Source: Colimorpha sp045222295 (GTDB taxonomy: Bacteria; Bacteroidota; Bacteroidia; Bacteroidales; P3). Taken from it: a DNA stretch of 64,000 nucleotides. The translations under genes were made by a program, and so were the position numbers. Of this stretch, positions 1 through 7,985 are shown in pieces. The notes beneath the pieces were generated by a model, which saw nothing but the letters and a program-made list of their open reading frames with translations, did not search any database and was not told where the DNA came from. The stretch lies in contig JBGUXP010000008.1 in the NCBI GenBank assembly GCA_045222295.1, positions 1-64,000 of the forward strand. The letters run 5' to 3'. The stretch's first letter is position 1. Every line of letters starts with the position of its first letter.

Positions 1-2
1 CA

Positions 3-166
3 AGGCCACGGTGACGGTGGTCGACATGAACGGCCGCAAGGCTGGTGAATGGACTGTCAGCGACGGTCAGTTGACTATCGATGTTACCGAGATGGCCCAG
101 GGAGCCTACTTCGTCCGCATCGTCGGCGAGCAGGTCAACGCCATCCGCAAACTTATCGTGAGATAA
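3..166 (+). CDS. C-terminal fragment of a T9SS-secreted protein
   Basis: The frame is open at the left edge and encodes 54 residues before TAA at 164-166. They form the end of a type A T9SS sorting domain: a core strand with DMNGRK, then GAYFVRIVGEQ, then the basic-hydrophobic end RKLIVR. In characterised cargo this domain directs export across the outer membrane and is then removed. The ending closely resembles that of the 918-residue surface protein at 53423-56179. The function of the missing N-terminal part cannot be told. Confidence 0.85.
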   Translation, partial: ATVTVVDMNGRKAGEWTVSDGQLTIDVTEMAQGAYFVRIVGEQVNAIRKLIVR

Positions 167-181
167 GAAATCCTCAGTAGA

Positions 182-203
182 GAGACGCAGCGTGCTGCGT
201 CTC
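182..203. repeat. Perfect 9-bp hairpin repeat
   Basis: GAGACGCAG (182-190), loop CGTG, CTGCGTCTC (195-203). It lies between the stop codon and the intrinsic terminator and has no T-tract of its own. From memory, hairpins of this type are scattered through Bacteroidales intergenic regions, so it is read as a dispersed palindromic repeat rather than the terminator. Confidence 0.6.
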
Positions 204-212
204 AACGGAAAA

Positions 213-239
213 AGGCCCCGAAAACGGGGCCTTTTTTTT
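213..239 (+). terminator. Rho-independent terminator
   Basis: Stem AGGCCCCG (213-220), loop AAAA, CGGGGCCT (225-232), followed by a run of T to 239. It ends transcription of the T9SS cargo gene at the left edge. Confidence 0.9.
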
Positions 240-281
240 ATGATTCTATAAATCGCTGCTTCCTAGATAAATACCCATATC

Positions 282-337
282 ATCTCTGTACATGCTCTGT
301 ATATGCTCTGTACATACTCTGTATCTTATACAGAGAT
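282..337. repeat. 11-bp-period repeat with inverted ends
   Basis: Terminal inverted repeats ATCTCTGTA (282-290) and TACAGAGAT (329-337) enclose three tandem 11-mers: ATGCTCTGTAT (292-302), ATGCTCTGTAC (303-313) and ATACTCTGTAT (314-324). The same plan, with other sequences, recurs at 34283-34351 and 53159-53204. No gene is seen between 240 and 518; the remainder holds the promoter at 458 and the repeat at 475. Confidence 0.7.
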
Positions 338-457
338 AATACATAGAATACACTCTGCTGTAGCATAGGAGAAGGCAGGTGTTGGCGGGAGGCGGCTGGG
401 AAGGGCGGAGAGAAAAAACTTAACAAAAACGTAACAATGGCATAACGATATTCTGCG

Positions 458-465
458 TATTTTTG
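458..465 (+). promoter_or_regulatory. -7 promoter element of the Na/Pi cotransporter gene
   Basis: TATTTTTG matches the Bacteroidetes -7 consensus TAnnTTTG. No good TTTG -33 element lies 19-21 bp upstream. Transcription would start near 472 and give a leader of about 47 nt made almost wholly of the heptad repeat at 475-516. Confidence 0.6.
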
Positions 466-474
466 CAGCATCGA

Positions 475-516
475 TTAGAATTGAGAAATAAGAATTAGAA
501 ATTAAGAATCAAGATA
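475..516. repeat. 7-bp-period degenerate repeat, six units
   Basis: TTAGAAT, TGAGAAA, TAAGAAT, TAGAAAT, TAAGAAT and CAAGATA follow without gaps. The element fills the 5' leader of the Na/Pi cotransporter gene and ends 2 bp before its ATG. The same heptad type occurs inside both adhesin sorting domains (23639, 30014). Confidence 0.65.
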
Positions 517-518
517 TT

Positions 519-2222
519 ATGGAAATTTTTCTTGTATGCTTGAAGTTGGCGGGAGCCTTGGCGGTGTTTCTCTTCGCCATGAAACTGATGAGTGAGGGAC
601 TGCAGAAATACGCGGGCTCGAAACTTCGCCACATTTTGACCAAGATTACCGGCAAGCCGCTGAGCGGCATCCTGGCCGGTACGGGTGTTACCGCTGTCAT
701 CCAGAGCTCGACGGCCACCACGGTGATGACCGTGGGTTTCGCTGGTGCGGGCCTCCTCACCCTCGGCGGTGCCATCGCTGTCGTCATGGGTGCCAATATC
801 GGCACCACGGTTACCGCGTGGATCATCACCCTCTTCGGTCTGGGTGGCAGCGGAGAGGAAGAGGCTGTTCCTCTGATGCCGATGGCTATTGCGGCCATCA
901 GCCTCTTCTTCATCTTTAGTAAGAAGAACAAGATGCAGTATTTGGGTCAGACTATTGTGGGTCTTGCCCTGCTCATCCTCGGGTTGGGTCTGATGGGCGA
1001 CTCGGTGCCGCCGCTGGACGAAAATGTGGCCAAGTCCATTGCCGATTTGGGGCAGTGGGGCTATTGGTCTGTGCTGCTGTTTATTGTGGTGGGTGCTATC
1101 CTCTGTATCATCCTGCAGACCTCCTCAGCCATGACGGCTGTCATCCTGTTGATGGCCAGCCAGGGGTGGATTGATTTCCCGACTTCTATGGCCTTGGTGA
1201 TAGGTCAGAACCTCGGCACCACGCTGACGGCACAGGTAGTGGCTATGACCACCGGCACCACAGGTAAGCGCACGGCCCGTGCCCATTTGGTGTTCAATGT
1301 GGCTGGTGCCATTATCTTCCTCGTCCCCTTCTATCCCATTTGCCACGGAGTAGAGTTCATTGGCGGAAAACTTGATGGTATGCTTCCCTCCATACCACTC
1401 CTTCCTTTGGAGATCACCATATTCCATACACTTTTCAATGTGGTCACCACCATCATCCTGGCTTTCTTCATCCCGCAGATTGTGAAGATTGTCACCTGGA
1501 TGGTGCCCGACAAGAAGGAGGAGGGCGAGGAGGAGTTCCGCCTCACCTACCTCACGCCCAACCTGCTCTCCACCGCCGAGCTTAACATCCAGAGCGCCAA
1601 GAGCGAAATCGAGGAGTTTTCCAAGCGCGTGTTGCGGATGTATACGTTTTTGCCCGGTTTGAGGACTGCCAAGGAGGATGAGGAGTTCGACGCCATCATG
1701 GCACGCGTCGCCAAGTACGAGGAGATTACCGACCGCATGGAGATGGAAATCAGTCGTTTCCTCACCAAGGTGGGCTCCGGCGACATCTCGGAGCACGGCT
1801 CCGAGCGCATCAGCACCATGCTGCGCATCATCGACAACCTCGAGTCCATCGGCGACACCATCTACCAGATAGCTATGACGCGCCAGAGCAAGCGCGAAGA
1901 CGCCGTGCACTTCGACGCCGGCCTCAACGCCAACCTCGAGGAGATGCGCTCGCTGGTGCAGAAGGCCCTCGATGTGATGGACAGCAACCTCCACGACTAC
2001 GATCACGTGGACCTCGACGCCGCCTATGCCGCCGAGCACGCCATCAACGCCTGCCGCGACCGTCTGCGCACGCAGCACCTCAACGCCCTCAAGCTCGGCG
2101 TCTACGACTACGCCATCGGCAACGCCTACTCGAGCCTCTACGCCCTCTACGAGAAACTCGGCGACTACGTCATCAACGTTTCCGAAGCCATCGACGGCTC
2201 GCGGAAGCATATCGACGATTAA
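519..2222 (+). CDS. Na+/phosphate cotransporter family protein with PhoU-like tail
   Basis: A 567-residue inner-membrane protein expected to couple sodium entry to phosphate uptake or export. The family's two inverted halves are visible: QSSTATTVMTVGFAGAG with GANIGTTVTAW near residues 62-100, and QTSSAMTAVILLMASQG with GQNLGTTLTAQ near 200-240. The QSS/QTSS and GTT signatures line the substrate site in SLC34-type transporters. Residues from about 340 are hydrophilic and helical, like the PhoU domain fused to bacterial NptA proteins. The ATG follows a recognisable promoter and an A-rich leader. The stop codon overlaps that of the convergent channel gene, leaving no room for a terminator. Phosphate specificity is inferred from the family. 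Confidence 0.9.
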   Translation: MEIFLVCLKLAGALAVFLFAMKLMSEGLQKYAGSKLRHILTKITGKPLSGILAGTGVTAVIQSSTATTVMTVGFAGAGLLTLGGAIAVVMGANIGTTVTAWIITLFGLGGSGEEEAVPLMPMAIAAISLFFIFSKKNKMQYLGQTIVGLALLILGLGLMGDSVPPLDENVAKSIADLGQWGYWSVLLFIVVGAILCIILQTSSAMTAVILLMASQGWIDFPTSMALVIGQNLGTTLTAQVVAMTTGTTGKRTARAHLVFNVAGAIIFLVPFYPICHGVEFIGGKLDGMLPSIPLLPLEITIFHTLFNVVTTIILAFFIPQIVKIVTWMVPDKKEEGEEEFRLTYLTPNLLSTAELNIQSAKSEIEEFSKRVLRMYTFLPGLRTAKEDEEFDAIMARVAKYEEITDRMEMEISRFLTKVGSGDISEHGSERISTMLRIIDNLESIGDTIYQIAMTRQSKREDAVHFDAGLNANLEEMRSLVQKALDVMDSNLHDYDHVDLDAAYAAEHAINACRDRLRTQHLNALKLGVYDYAIGNAYSSLYALYEKLGDYVINVSEAIDGSRKHIDD

Positions 2223-3559
2223 TCCCTGCCGGTCACCCGGCGGTACTCGGCCATGTAGATGAGGTATTGGGTGCGTGCCTCGATGTAGTCGCTCAAGGCT
2301 TGCTGGCGTTTGGCTTGGGCATCGAGGAGGTCGGAGAGGGGTATCATGTTGACACTGTATCGGTTTTGAGCCACGCGCAGTTGCTCCTCGGCGGCGGCCA
2401 AGGCTTGCTCGGAGGAAGCAATAAGGGCACAACCGGATTCGACGTTATGGATGGCCTGCTGCACCTCGAGGCGCAGCAGGTCTGTGTTCTTCTCCTGTTC
2501 CAGACGGCTGTTCTGTGCTTCAAGTTTTGCCTTGCGGATTTCGTAACTTCCCTGCCACCATTGGGTGATGGGCACCGAGAGCGAAATGGCCAGCACGGGG
2601 GTATGGATGTCAATGGTTTTGTCGATGGGGATTTCCACGGGCGGGTTGATGGGGATAGCCCCCAGCTGGGAGAGCGTGAGGCCTCCCTGCAGGGTGATGT
2701 TGCCCACCCAGTTGTAACCCAGTCCCACTCCGAGGGTGGGCAGATAGTCGGCGCGTTTCATTTTCACCTGCAGGTCGGCAGCGTCGACAGCAAGCTGCAG
2801 AAGCCGCAGTTCGGGGCGGGAAGAGAAGTCGGGGCTGAGTGACGTAGGATTGGCGCTGGGGAGGGTGGTGTCGGGCAGAAGGACTGTATTGTCGGAAGGG
2901 ACACCGACCAGCCGGGAGAGCGACAAACGGCAGAGGGTGACGCCGCCCCGGGTACGGAGCCGCTGGTAGGCGAGGTTGCTGCGAGCCGAGGAGACCTGCA
3001 GCAGGTCATAATCGGTAGCCATGCCGGCGGCGACGCTGCTTTCCACTTGGGAGAAGAGGGTGTCGAGATTGCGGCAATACTCATCGAGCAGTCGCTCTTT
3101 GCTGAGCACTGCGACATAGGTCCAGTAGGCATTCTCCACCTCGGCGAGGGTCTGGGCCTGCTGCTGGCGTTGTTGCTCTTTGGCCACCTCCACACCCACC
3201 TTGGTCAGGCGGTGACCGTTTACAATCTTGCCACCGGCAAAGAGGGGTTGCTGCAGGGTGAAGCCACACATGTAGGCTCCGTGCATCAGCATGTCCAGGC
3301 TGCCCATCTGGCCGTCGAGCAGATGCTGGTCTTCGATATACATCACTGTGGCCGAACCGCCGACCTGCGGGAAGAAATTGGTGACCATTGACTTGCGTGT
3401 CAGTTCAGCCTGTTGGAGCGCATTGTTGCTGCGCTGCATGTTCTGGCTGTATTCGAGTGCCCGCTTGCGGCACTGGTCGATGTCGAGGCGCAAGGTGTCC
3501 TGCGCCCCGACCGACAACAGTGAGAAAAATGTGAGAAAAATGCAAGATGTTTTCTTCAT
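2219..3559 (-). CDS. TolC-family outer membrane efflux protein
   Basis: A 446-residue outer membrane channel forming the exit duct of the RND pump encoded just upstream. It starts with a signal peptide (MKKTSCIFLTFFSLLSVGAQ) and carries two long alpha-helical repeats, each rich in Gln, Glu, Arg and Leu, as in TolC/OprM proteins. The second contains RLEVQQAIHNVESG and AAEEQLRVAQNRYSVNMIPL, close to the family's typical motifs. Its ATG overlaps the TGA of the pump gene (ATGA, 3556-3559), indicating translational coupling. It is the last gene of the adaptor-pump-channel operon and converges with the Na/Pi cotransporter gene, the two stop codons overlapping. The substrate is unknown. Confidence 0.92.
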   Translation of the reverse strand: MKKTSCIFLTFFSLLSVGAQDTLRLDIDQCRKRALEYSQNMQRSNNALQQAELTRKSMVTNFFPQVGGSATVMYIEDQHLLDGQMGSLDMLMHGAYMCGFTLQQPLFAGGKIVNGHRLTKVGVEVAKEQQRQQQAQTLAEVENAYWTYVAVLSKERLLDEYCRNLDTLFSQVESSVAAGMATDYDLLQVSSARSNLAYQRLRTRGGVTLCRLSLSRLVGVPSDNTVLLPDTTLPSANPTSLSPDFSSRPELRLLQLAVDAADLQVKMKRADYLPTLGVGLGYNWVGNITLQGGLTLSQLGAIPINPPVEIPIDKTIDIHTPVLAISLSVPITQWWQGSYEIRKAKLEAQNSRLEQEKNTDLLRLEVQQAIHNVESGCALIASSEQALAAAEEQLRVAQNRYSVNMIPLSDLLDAQAKRQQALSDYIEARTQYLIYMAEYRRVTGRD

Positions 3560-6500
3560 GACAAGGTCTCTTTTTTAATTCCGAAAAAGGTTATATAGAG
3601 GAAGGGTAAGAAAATGAGAGTCACCAGTGTACCCACGGCGAGGCCGCCCATGATGGCCACGGCCAGCGAGCCGTACATGGCATCGGGGATGAGGGGTATC
3701 ATGCCGACGATGGTGGTGAGCGAAGCCATCAATACGGGGCGTGTACGCGAGATGGTGGCCTGCACTACAGCCTCGAAGCGTGGCACTCCCGAGGCAATTA
3801 GGCGGTCGGTCTCGTCGACAAGGACAATAGCATTCTTTATCATCATGCCCAACATGCCGATGAGGCTGATGGCCACCATGAAGGTGAAAGCCTTGCCGGA
3901 GAGGAGCAATGCGGGGACAATGCCGCACACCATGAATGGCAGGCAGAGGAGTATGATGGCAAGCTTCTTCCAGGAGTTGAACAGCAACAACAGGATGACT
4001 ATCATCAGGAACACGCCGATGATGCTCTTGAGGAGCACAGCCACGATGCCCTCGATGGCTGACTTCTGGGTGCCGATCCACTCGCGGTCGTAACCGGGTG
4101 GAAGGGGAATGGCGTCGACGGCGTCACGGATGTCGTTCCATGCACGCCAGGAGGTGGCCTCCCTGACATCCGGATTAGGGTCGCACTCCACTTCGATGGT
4201 GCGTCGTCCGTTTACGCGATGTATGTTGTTCTCCTCCCACACGAGGCCGATGCTGTCGGCCACAGCGCCGACGGGCACTGTGCGGAAGAGATCGTCGCCA
4301 GCCTCTTTCATGCCGCTGCTCATCAGTTTGGCCAAGGATATGTCGCCGGAGCGGATATTCAGTGCAGTCCATACCGGTGCCGAGGAGAGGTCTTCTATGC
4401 GTGAGCCGTCGCTGTTGCGTACCATCAGGCGCACGATGCGCCTCTCGTCGAGAGTCTGGACAAGGCCGATGGGCATGCCGTCGGTGGCAGCGGCAAGGGC
4501 GTTGGCTATATCGGAGCGGCTGATATTGGCGGCAAGGGCATTCTCGCGGTTGAAAGCCACGGAGATTTTGCGGCTGCGCTCGCACCAGTCGTTCTGGACA
4601 GAATAGGCATCGATGTATGGACTCTTTTCCATAATCTCCTCAGCCTGTGCGGCCAGTTGCCGCAGCACAGCCGGGTCGGGACCGCTGAACCGCACCTCGA
4701 TGGGATGGGAGGTAGCCACCGACATGTTGTATTTGCGGAAGCGGATATAGGCATCGGGATAGTCGGCCCGCAGTCGGCGACGCATCTCGGGCAACGCCTT
4801 CTCAAGTTCTTTTGGTGACGAGAAGTCCACCATCAACTCGCCATAGCGGCTGCCCCCCGCCGTCATCGGCCGCACGAGGCAGTAGTGCGCCGGTGCGCTG
4901 CTCTGGCTGGCGGTGACGCGAGTGACGTTGCTGTCGCATCGCAGTTCACCGGTCATCTTTAACAGATTGTCGCGCACGTCGTCGGCATTGGCGCTCTCGG
5001 GCCAGAAGCATTCGACGACAATCTGGTTGTACTCGAAGTCGGGGAAGAAATTATTGCGTATGGTGAAAAATCCCAATGCAGCCCCGCCGACAAGCACCAC
5101 GGCAACGGCGATGGTGACAATCTTGTGAGCGGCCAGCAAGGTGACCGTGCGGCGCACAAAAGAGGAGAACTTGTCCATCAGGGGACTTTCCTTTTTCTTC
5201 CTGCCGCGCCACCAGCGACTGTCGCCCCAGGCTGCAGTGCAGACGGGTACTTGCACCATGGCCAGCAGCCAGCTGACCAGCAAGCTTGCACACAGCACCT
5301 TGAAGAGGTCGGAGGCATATTCTGCGATGGTCCCCTTGCTAAGGTAGACACCGATGAATGCCAATATGGCGATAAGGGTTGCCGCCAAAAGGGGCCAAGC
5401 GGTGTTGTGTACCGTCCGGTAGAGATAAACGTGGTGCGACAGTCTTCGCTTTCGGTCGTTCATGATGCCGTCGATAATCACCACAGCATTGTCCACCAGC
5501 ATGCCCATGGCGACGATGAAGGCTCCGAGCGACATGCGTTGCAGCGTGGTGCCCCATGCTGAAAGGATAGGGAACGACATCAGAATGGTGAGTATCAGTC
5601 CGAAGCCAACAATCAAGCCGCTGCGCCAGCCTACAAACAATATCAGAATCAAAATGACAATTAGCACCGACTCCACCACGTTCATGGCAAAACCGCCGAT
5701 GGCGCCACGCACCTTGTCGGGCTGGAAGTATATCTTGGTCATGTCGAGGCCAGCAGGCACGTTCTGCATCACTCGTTGCAGATGGTTGTCGACAGCGCGT
5801 CCCACGTCGGGCACCACGGCATCGGTCTCCAGTGCCACACAGATGGCCAAAGCCGGCTGTCCGTCGACGAAGAACCCTCCGGTCTGCGGCTCGTCATAGT
5901 CGAGGCTGACACTCTGCACCACGTCGCCCAACCTCACGGCCTTGCCCTGCGGGGTGGTGAGCAGCAAGTCGGCAATTTCCTCCACCGAACTCTCCTCGCC
6001 CGATACGCGCAGTGTGTAGAGTCTCTCGCCGGCATCCATCCTGCCGGCGGAGAGGGGCTTGCCAATGCCTTGCAGGGTCAGCATCAGTTGGGTGGGCAGC
6101 ATGCCGTTGGCGGCCAGGCGGTCTTTGTCCACCGTGATGTTGATGCTCTGGCTGCGCACCCCCGCGATATTGACGCGCTTCACGCCGTCGACCTCCAGCA
6201 GACGGTTGCGGATGAGTTTGGCATAGCGTAGCATCTCTTCGTAACTGTGACCGTCGCCGGTAAGGGCGTACATGATACCGTAGACATCCATCATGTCGTC
6301 TACCACGATAGGGTCGTAGCTGCCCTGAGGAAGGCTGGAAGAGAAGTCGCGCACTTTGCGACGCAGCAGGTCGAACTGCTGTTCCATGTCGGACGGTTCC
6401 ATCTCGTCGTTGAACTCCACCGTGAACACAGCGGCATCTTCGCTGCAGGTGGTGCGGATTTCCTTGATGTTGGGCAGTGTGTTCAGCTGTTCCTCCACCA

Positions 6501-6699
6501 TCTGTGCCACCGCCAGCTCCACCTCGTGTGCTGTGGCTCCGGGATAGGGCACCACCACGGTGGCCTGACGGCCATAGATGGCAGGGTCTTCGAGTTTGGG
6601 CATCTGAAGGAAACTGACGACACCCAGCAACGCCAGTATGATGATTAGCGACCAAAACAAGAGTCGCCGCTGCATGAAGAATTTTGTCAGTCGTTCCAT
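3556..6699 (-). CDS. RND efflux pump, inner membrane permease
   Basis: A 1047-residue AcrB/MexB-like proton-driven pump. The N-terminal helix (residues 12-31) is followed by a porter domain beginning VVVPYPGATAHEVE, which is typical of the family. Transmembrane helix 4 reads GMLVDNAVVIIDG: the first proton-relay Asp is present, but the second Asp of AcrB (Asp-408) is Asn here. The helix 10 Lys is present in GMLGMMIKNAIVLVDE. A second porter domain occupies roughly 540-850. The length fits a full pump. The adaptor gene ends 2 bp upstream and the channel gene overlaps by 4 bp, so the three products should assemble into one tripartite exporter. Drugs, bile salts or other amphiphiles are plausible substrates, but nothing here decides this. 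Confidence 0.95.
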   Translation of the reverse strand: MERLTKFFMQRRLLFWSLIIILALLGVVSFLQMPKLEDPAIYGRQATVVVPYPGATAHEVELAVAQMVEEQLNTLPNIKEIRTTCSEDAAVFTVEFNDEMEPSDMEQQFDLLRRKVRDFSSSLPQGSYDPIVVDDMMDVYGIMYALTGDGHSYEEMLRYAKLIRNRLLEVDGVKRVNIAGVRSQSINITVDKDRLAANGMLPTQLMLTLQGIGKPLSAGRMDAGERLYTLRVSGEESSVEEIADLLLTTPQGKAVRLGDVVQSVSLDYDEPQTGGFFVDGQPALAICVALETDAVVPDVGRAVDNHLQRVMQNVPAGLDMTKIYFQPDKVRGAIGGFAMNVVESVLIVILILILFVGWRSGLIVGFGLILTILMSFPILSAWGTTLQRMSLGAFIVAMGMLVDNAVVIIDGIMNDRKRRLSHHVYLYRTVHNTAWPLLAATLIAILAFIGVYLSKGTIAEYASDLFKVLCASLLVSWLLAMVQVPVCTAAWGDSRWWRGRKKKESPLMDKFSSFVRRTVTLLAAHKIVTIAVAVVLVGGAALGFFTIRNNFFPDFEYNQIVVECFWPESANADDVRDNLLKMTGELRCDSNVTRVTASQSSAPAHYCLVRPMTAGGSRYGELMVDFSSPKELEKALPEMRRRLRADYPDAYIRFRKYNMSVATSHPIEVRFSGPDPAVLRQLAAQAEEIMEKSPYIDAYSVQNDWCERSRKISVAFNRENALAANISRSDIANALAAATDGMPIGLVQTLDERRIVRLMVRNSDGSRIEDLSSAPVWTALNIRSGDISLAKLMSSGMKEAGDDLFRTVPVGAVADSIGLVWEENNIHRVNGRRTIEVECDPNPDVREATSWRAWNDIRDAVDAIPLPPGYDREWIGTQKSAIEGIVAVLLKSIIGVFLMIVILLLLFNSWKKLAIILLCLPFMVCGIVPALLLSGKAFTFMVAISLIGMLGMMIKNAIVLVDETDRLIASGVPRFEAVVQATISRTRPVLMASLTTIVGMIPLIPDAMYGSLAVAIMGGLAVGTLVTLIFLPFLYITFFGIKKETLS

Positions 6700-6701
6700 G
6701 G

Positions 6702-7778
6702 CTACAACAGGTTTCCAACATTAGTAACTGAGGGTTCAGGCAGCACACGCACCCGTTCGCCCTCTTTCAGCGACGAGGCGGCGGCCCGTACCACACGTTC
6801 GCCACCGTCCAGACCGGAAAGAATGAGGACGAAGCCGTGCCTTGTCACCTCTCCAAGAGTCACTGGCCGGCGCCGCAGTATGCCGCCCGTGTCTACAACC
6901 CACACAATATTTTCTTCCCCATCCTGACGCACGCACGAAACGGGCAGGCTTATACCATTTTCCACTTTCAACTTTCCTCTTTCAATTATTACCTCCACCG
7001 ACACTGTCATACCCGGCGTCAAGCGTTTGTCGGCCTCGTGGGCAAAGGTGAGTGTAGCGCGGTACAGCTGGCTATTGTCGGCCTTGGGGGTTATGCTCTC
7101 CAATCGCATGGGGAAAAGGGTGTCGGGCGCAAAGGAGGGACGACAACAGAAACTGCTAAAATGGGTCCGTTGCAGATAGTCGGCAGCCGAGAGGTCGAAC
7201 TGCACCTTCATCTCGCGTTCGGCCAACAATGAGAAGACCGCCATGCCGGCATCCACCAGTTCGGATGCAGAGTAGTAAATCTCGGTGATGACGCCTGAGG
7301 CAGGAGCGTACAGCTTGGTGTACTCCACCTTGCGCCGGCTGCCCTCCAGGGCAATCTCCAGCTGCTGCAGGCCTGCCACTGCTTTCTCGTAGTCGTTCCT
7401 CGACACAGAACGGCTTTCGTAAAGCGTCTTCAACCGTGCCACCTCCTCCTTTAACTGGCCATATTGTATCTCATAGTTGCGCAGTTCCAGTTCGTAATCT
7501 TTGCTGTCCACCGAGGCCAGCAGCTGTCCCTTTGTCACTCGTTGTCCTGCGCGTACATGGATTCTCTCTATTTCTCCACCCATTTTGAAAGCCACGTTGA
7601 TATGGTCGCTTTCTTGTACACGTCCGGGAAAACTTTTTGTATCCTCACCGTTCTGCTTGACGGCGGTAACCACTTCGACACAGCGCATGCTGTCATCCTT
7701 CTCGTTTTTCGTATGGCAAGACGTCAGCACAATAAATAACAGCATAATCATCGCCACACTCTTTCTTTGTATTTGCAT
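6702..7778 (-). CDS. RND efflux periplasmic adaptor (HlyD family) lipoprotein
   Basis: A 358-residue membrane fusion protein linking pump to channel. The lipobox IVLTSC (Cys 21) predicts anchoring as a lipoprotein. It then shows the usual order: lipoyl half-motif (HVRAGQRVTKGQLLASVDS), alpha-hairpin (residues 95-155), second lipoyl half (KLYAPASGVITEIY), beta-barrel and membrane-proximal domains. Residues about 264-274 (ERGKLKVENG) are encoded by a 7-bp-period repeat that looks inserted in frame. It is the first gene of the operon; its promoter lies at 7834-7841 and the divergent AraC-type gene is the likely regulator. Confidence 0.92.
   Translation of the reverse strand: MQIQRKSVAMIMLLFIVLTSCHTKNEKDDSMRCVEVVTAVKQNGEDTKSFPGRVQESDHINVAFKMGGEIERIHVRAGQRVTKGQLLASVDSKDYELELRNYEIQYGQLKEEVARLKTLYESRSVSRNDYEKAVAGLQQLEIALEGSRRKVEYTKLYAPASGVITEIYYSASELVDAGMAVFSLLAEREMKVQFDLSAADYLQRTHFSSFCCRPSFAPDTLFPMRLESITPKADNSQLYRATLTFAHEADKRLTPGMTVSVEVIIERGKLKVENGISLPVSCVRQDGEENIVWVVDTGGILRRRPVTLGEVTRHGFVLILSGLDGGERVVRAAASSLKEGERVRVLPEPSVTNVGNLL
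6955..6989. repeat. 7-bp-period repeat inside the efflux adaptor gene
   Basis: Plus-strand units CCATTTT, CCACTTT, CAACTTT, CCTCTTT and CAATTAT are contiguous and in frame with the adaptor gene. They encode a basic and acidic stretch between a beta-strand ending VEVII and the conserved strand ISLPVSCV. It belongs to the same class as the heptad repeats at 475, 23639, 30014, 36044 and 43340. Confidence 0.65.
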
Positions 7779-7833
7779 ATAACTTGTTGATTATTAATTA
7801 TTGATTTGTGTTTTTGTTTTTATTTTCGCCGTG

Positions 7834-7841
7834 CAAAGATA
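7834..7841 (-). promoter_or_regulatory. -7 promoter element of the RND efflux operon
   Basis: On the minus strand this reads TATCTTTG, a full match to TAnnTTTG. The -33 position (about 7861-7864) does not read TTTG, which fits a promoter that needs an activator. The direct repeats at 7863-7946 begin exactly there. Confidence 0.6.
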
Positions 7842-7862
7842 CTTTCACGAAACGGTCCTTCA

Positions 7863-7946
7863 CCAATCAAAAGGTTGCAACAATTGGAGCAGAGGATTGT
7901 TTTTTCTTTCTTTTCAACCAATAGGCACAACAATTGGAACAAAGGA
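7863..7946. promoter_or_regulatory. Paired direct repeats, likely AraC-type operators
   Basis: CAACAATTGG followed by AGCAGAGGA (7878-7896) and by AACAAAGGA (7928-7946) match at 17 of 19 positions and are exactly 50 bp apart. Each is preceded by CCAAT (7863-7867, 7918-7922), which with ATTGG makes an inverted half-site pair. The block sits between the divergent efflux operon and AraC-type gene and abuts the weak -33 region of the efflux promoter, where a class II activator would bind. Confidence 0.6.
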
Positions 7947-7985
7947 GCGTTTTATATCACAACTTTTGAATAAACCGCTAAAGGC

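Noticed and set aside
282..337. CRISPR array
   Set aside because: Units are 11 bp and contiguous without spacers; the same applies to all periodic repeats in the window, and no cas gene is present.
280..471. 63-codon minus-strand open frame
   Set aside because: It lies over the 11-bp repeat and the Na/Pi cotransporter promoter and has no promoter or conserved feature.
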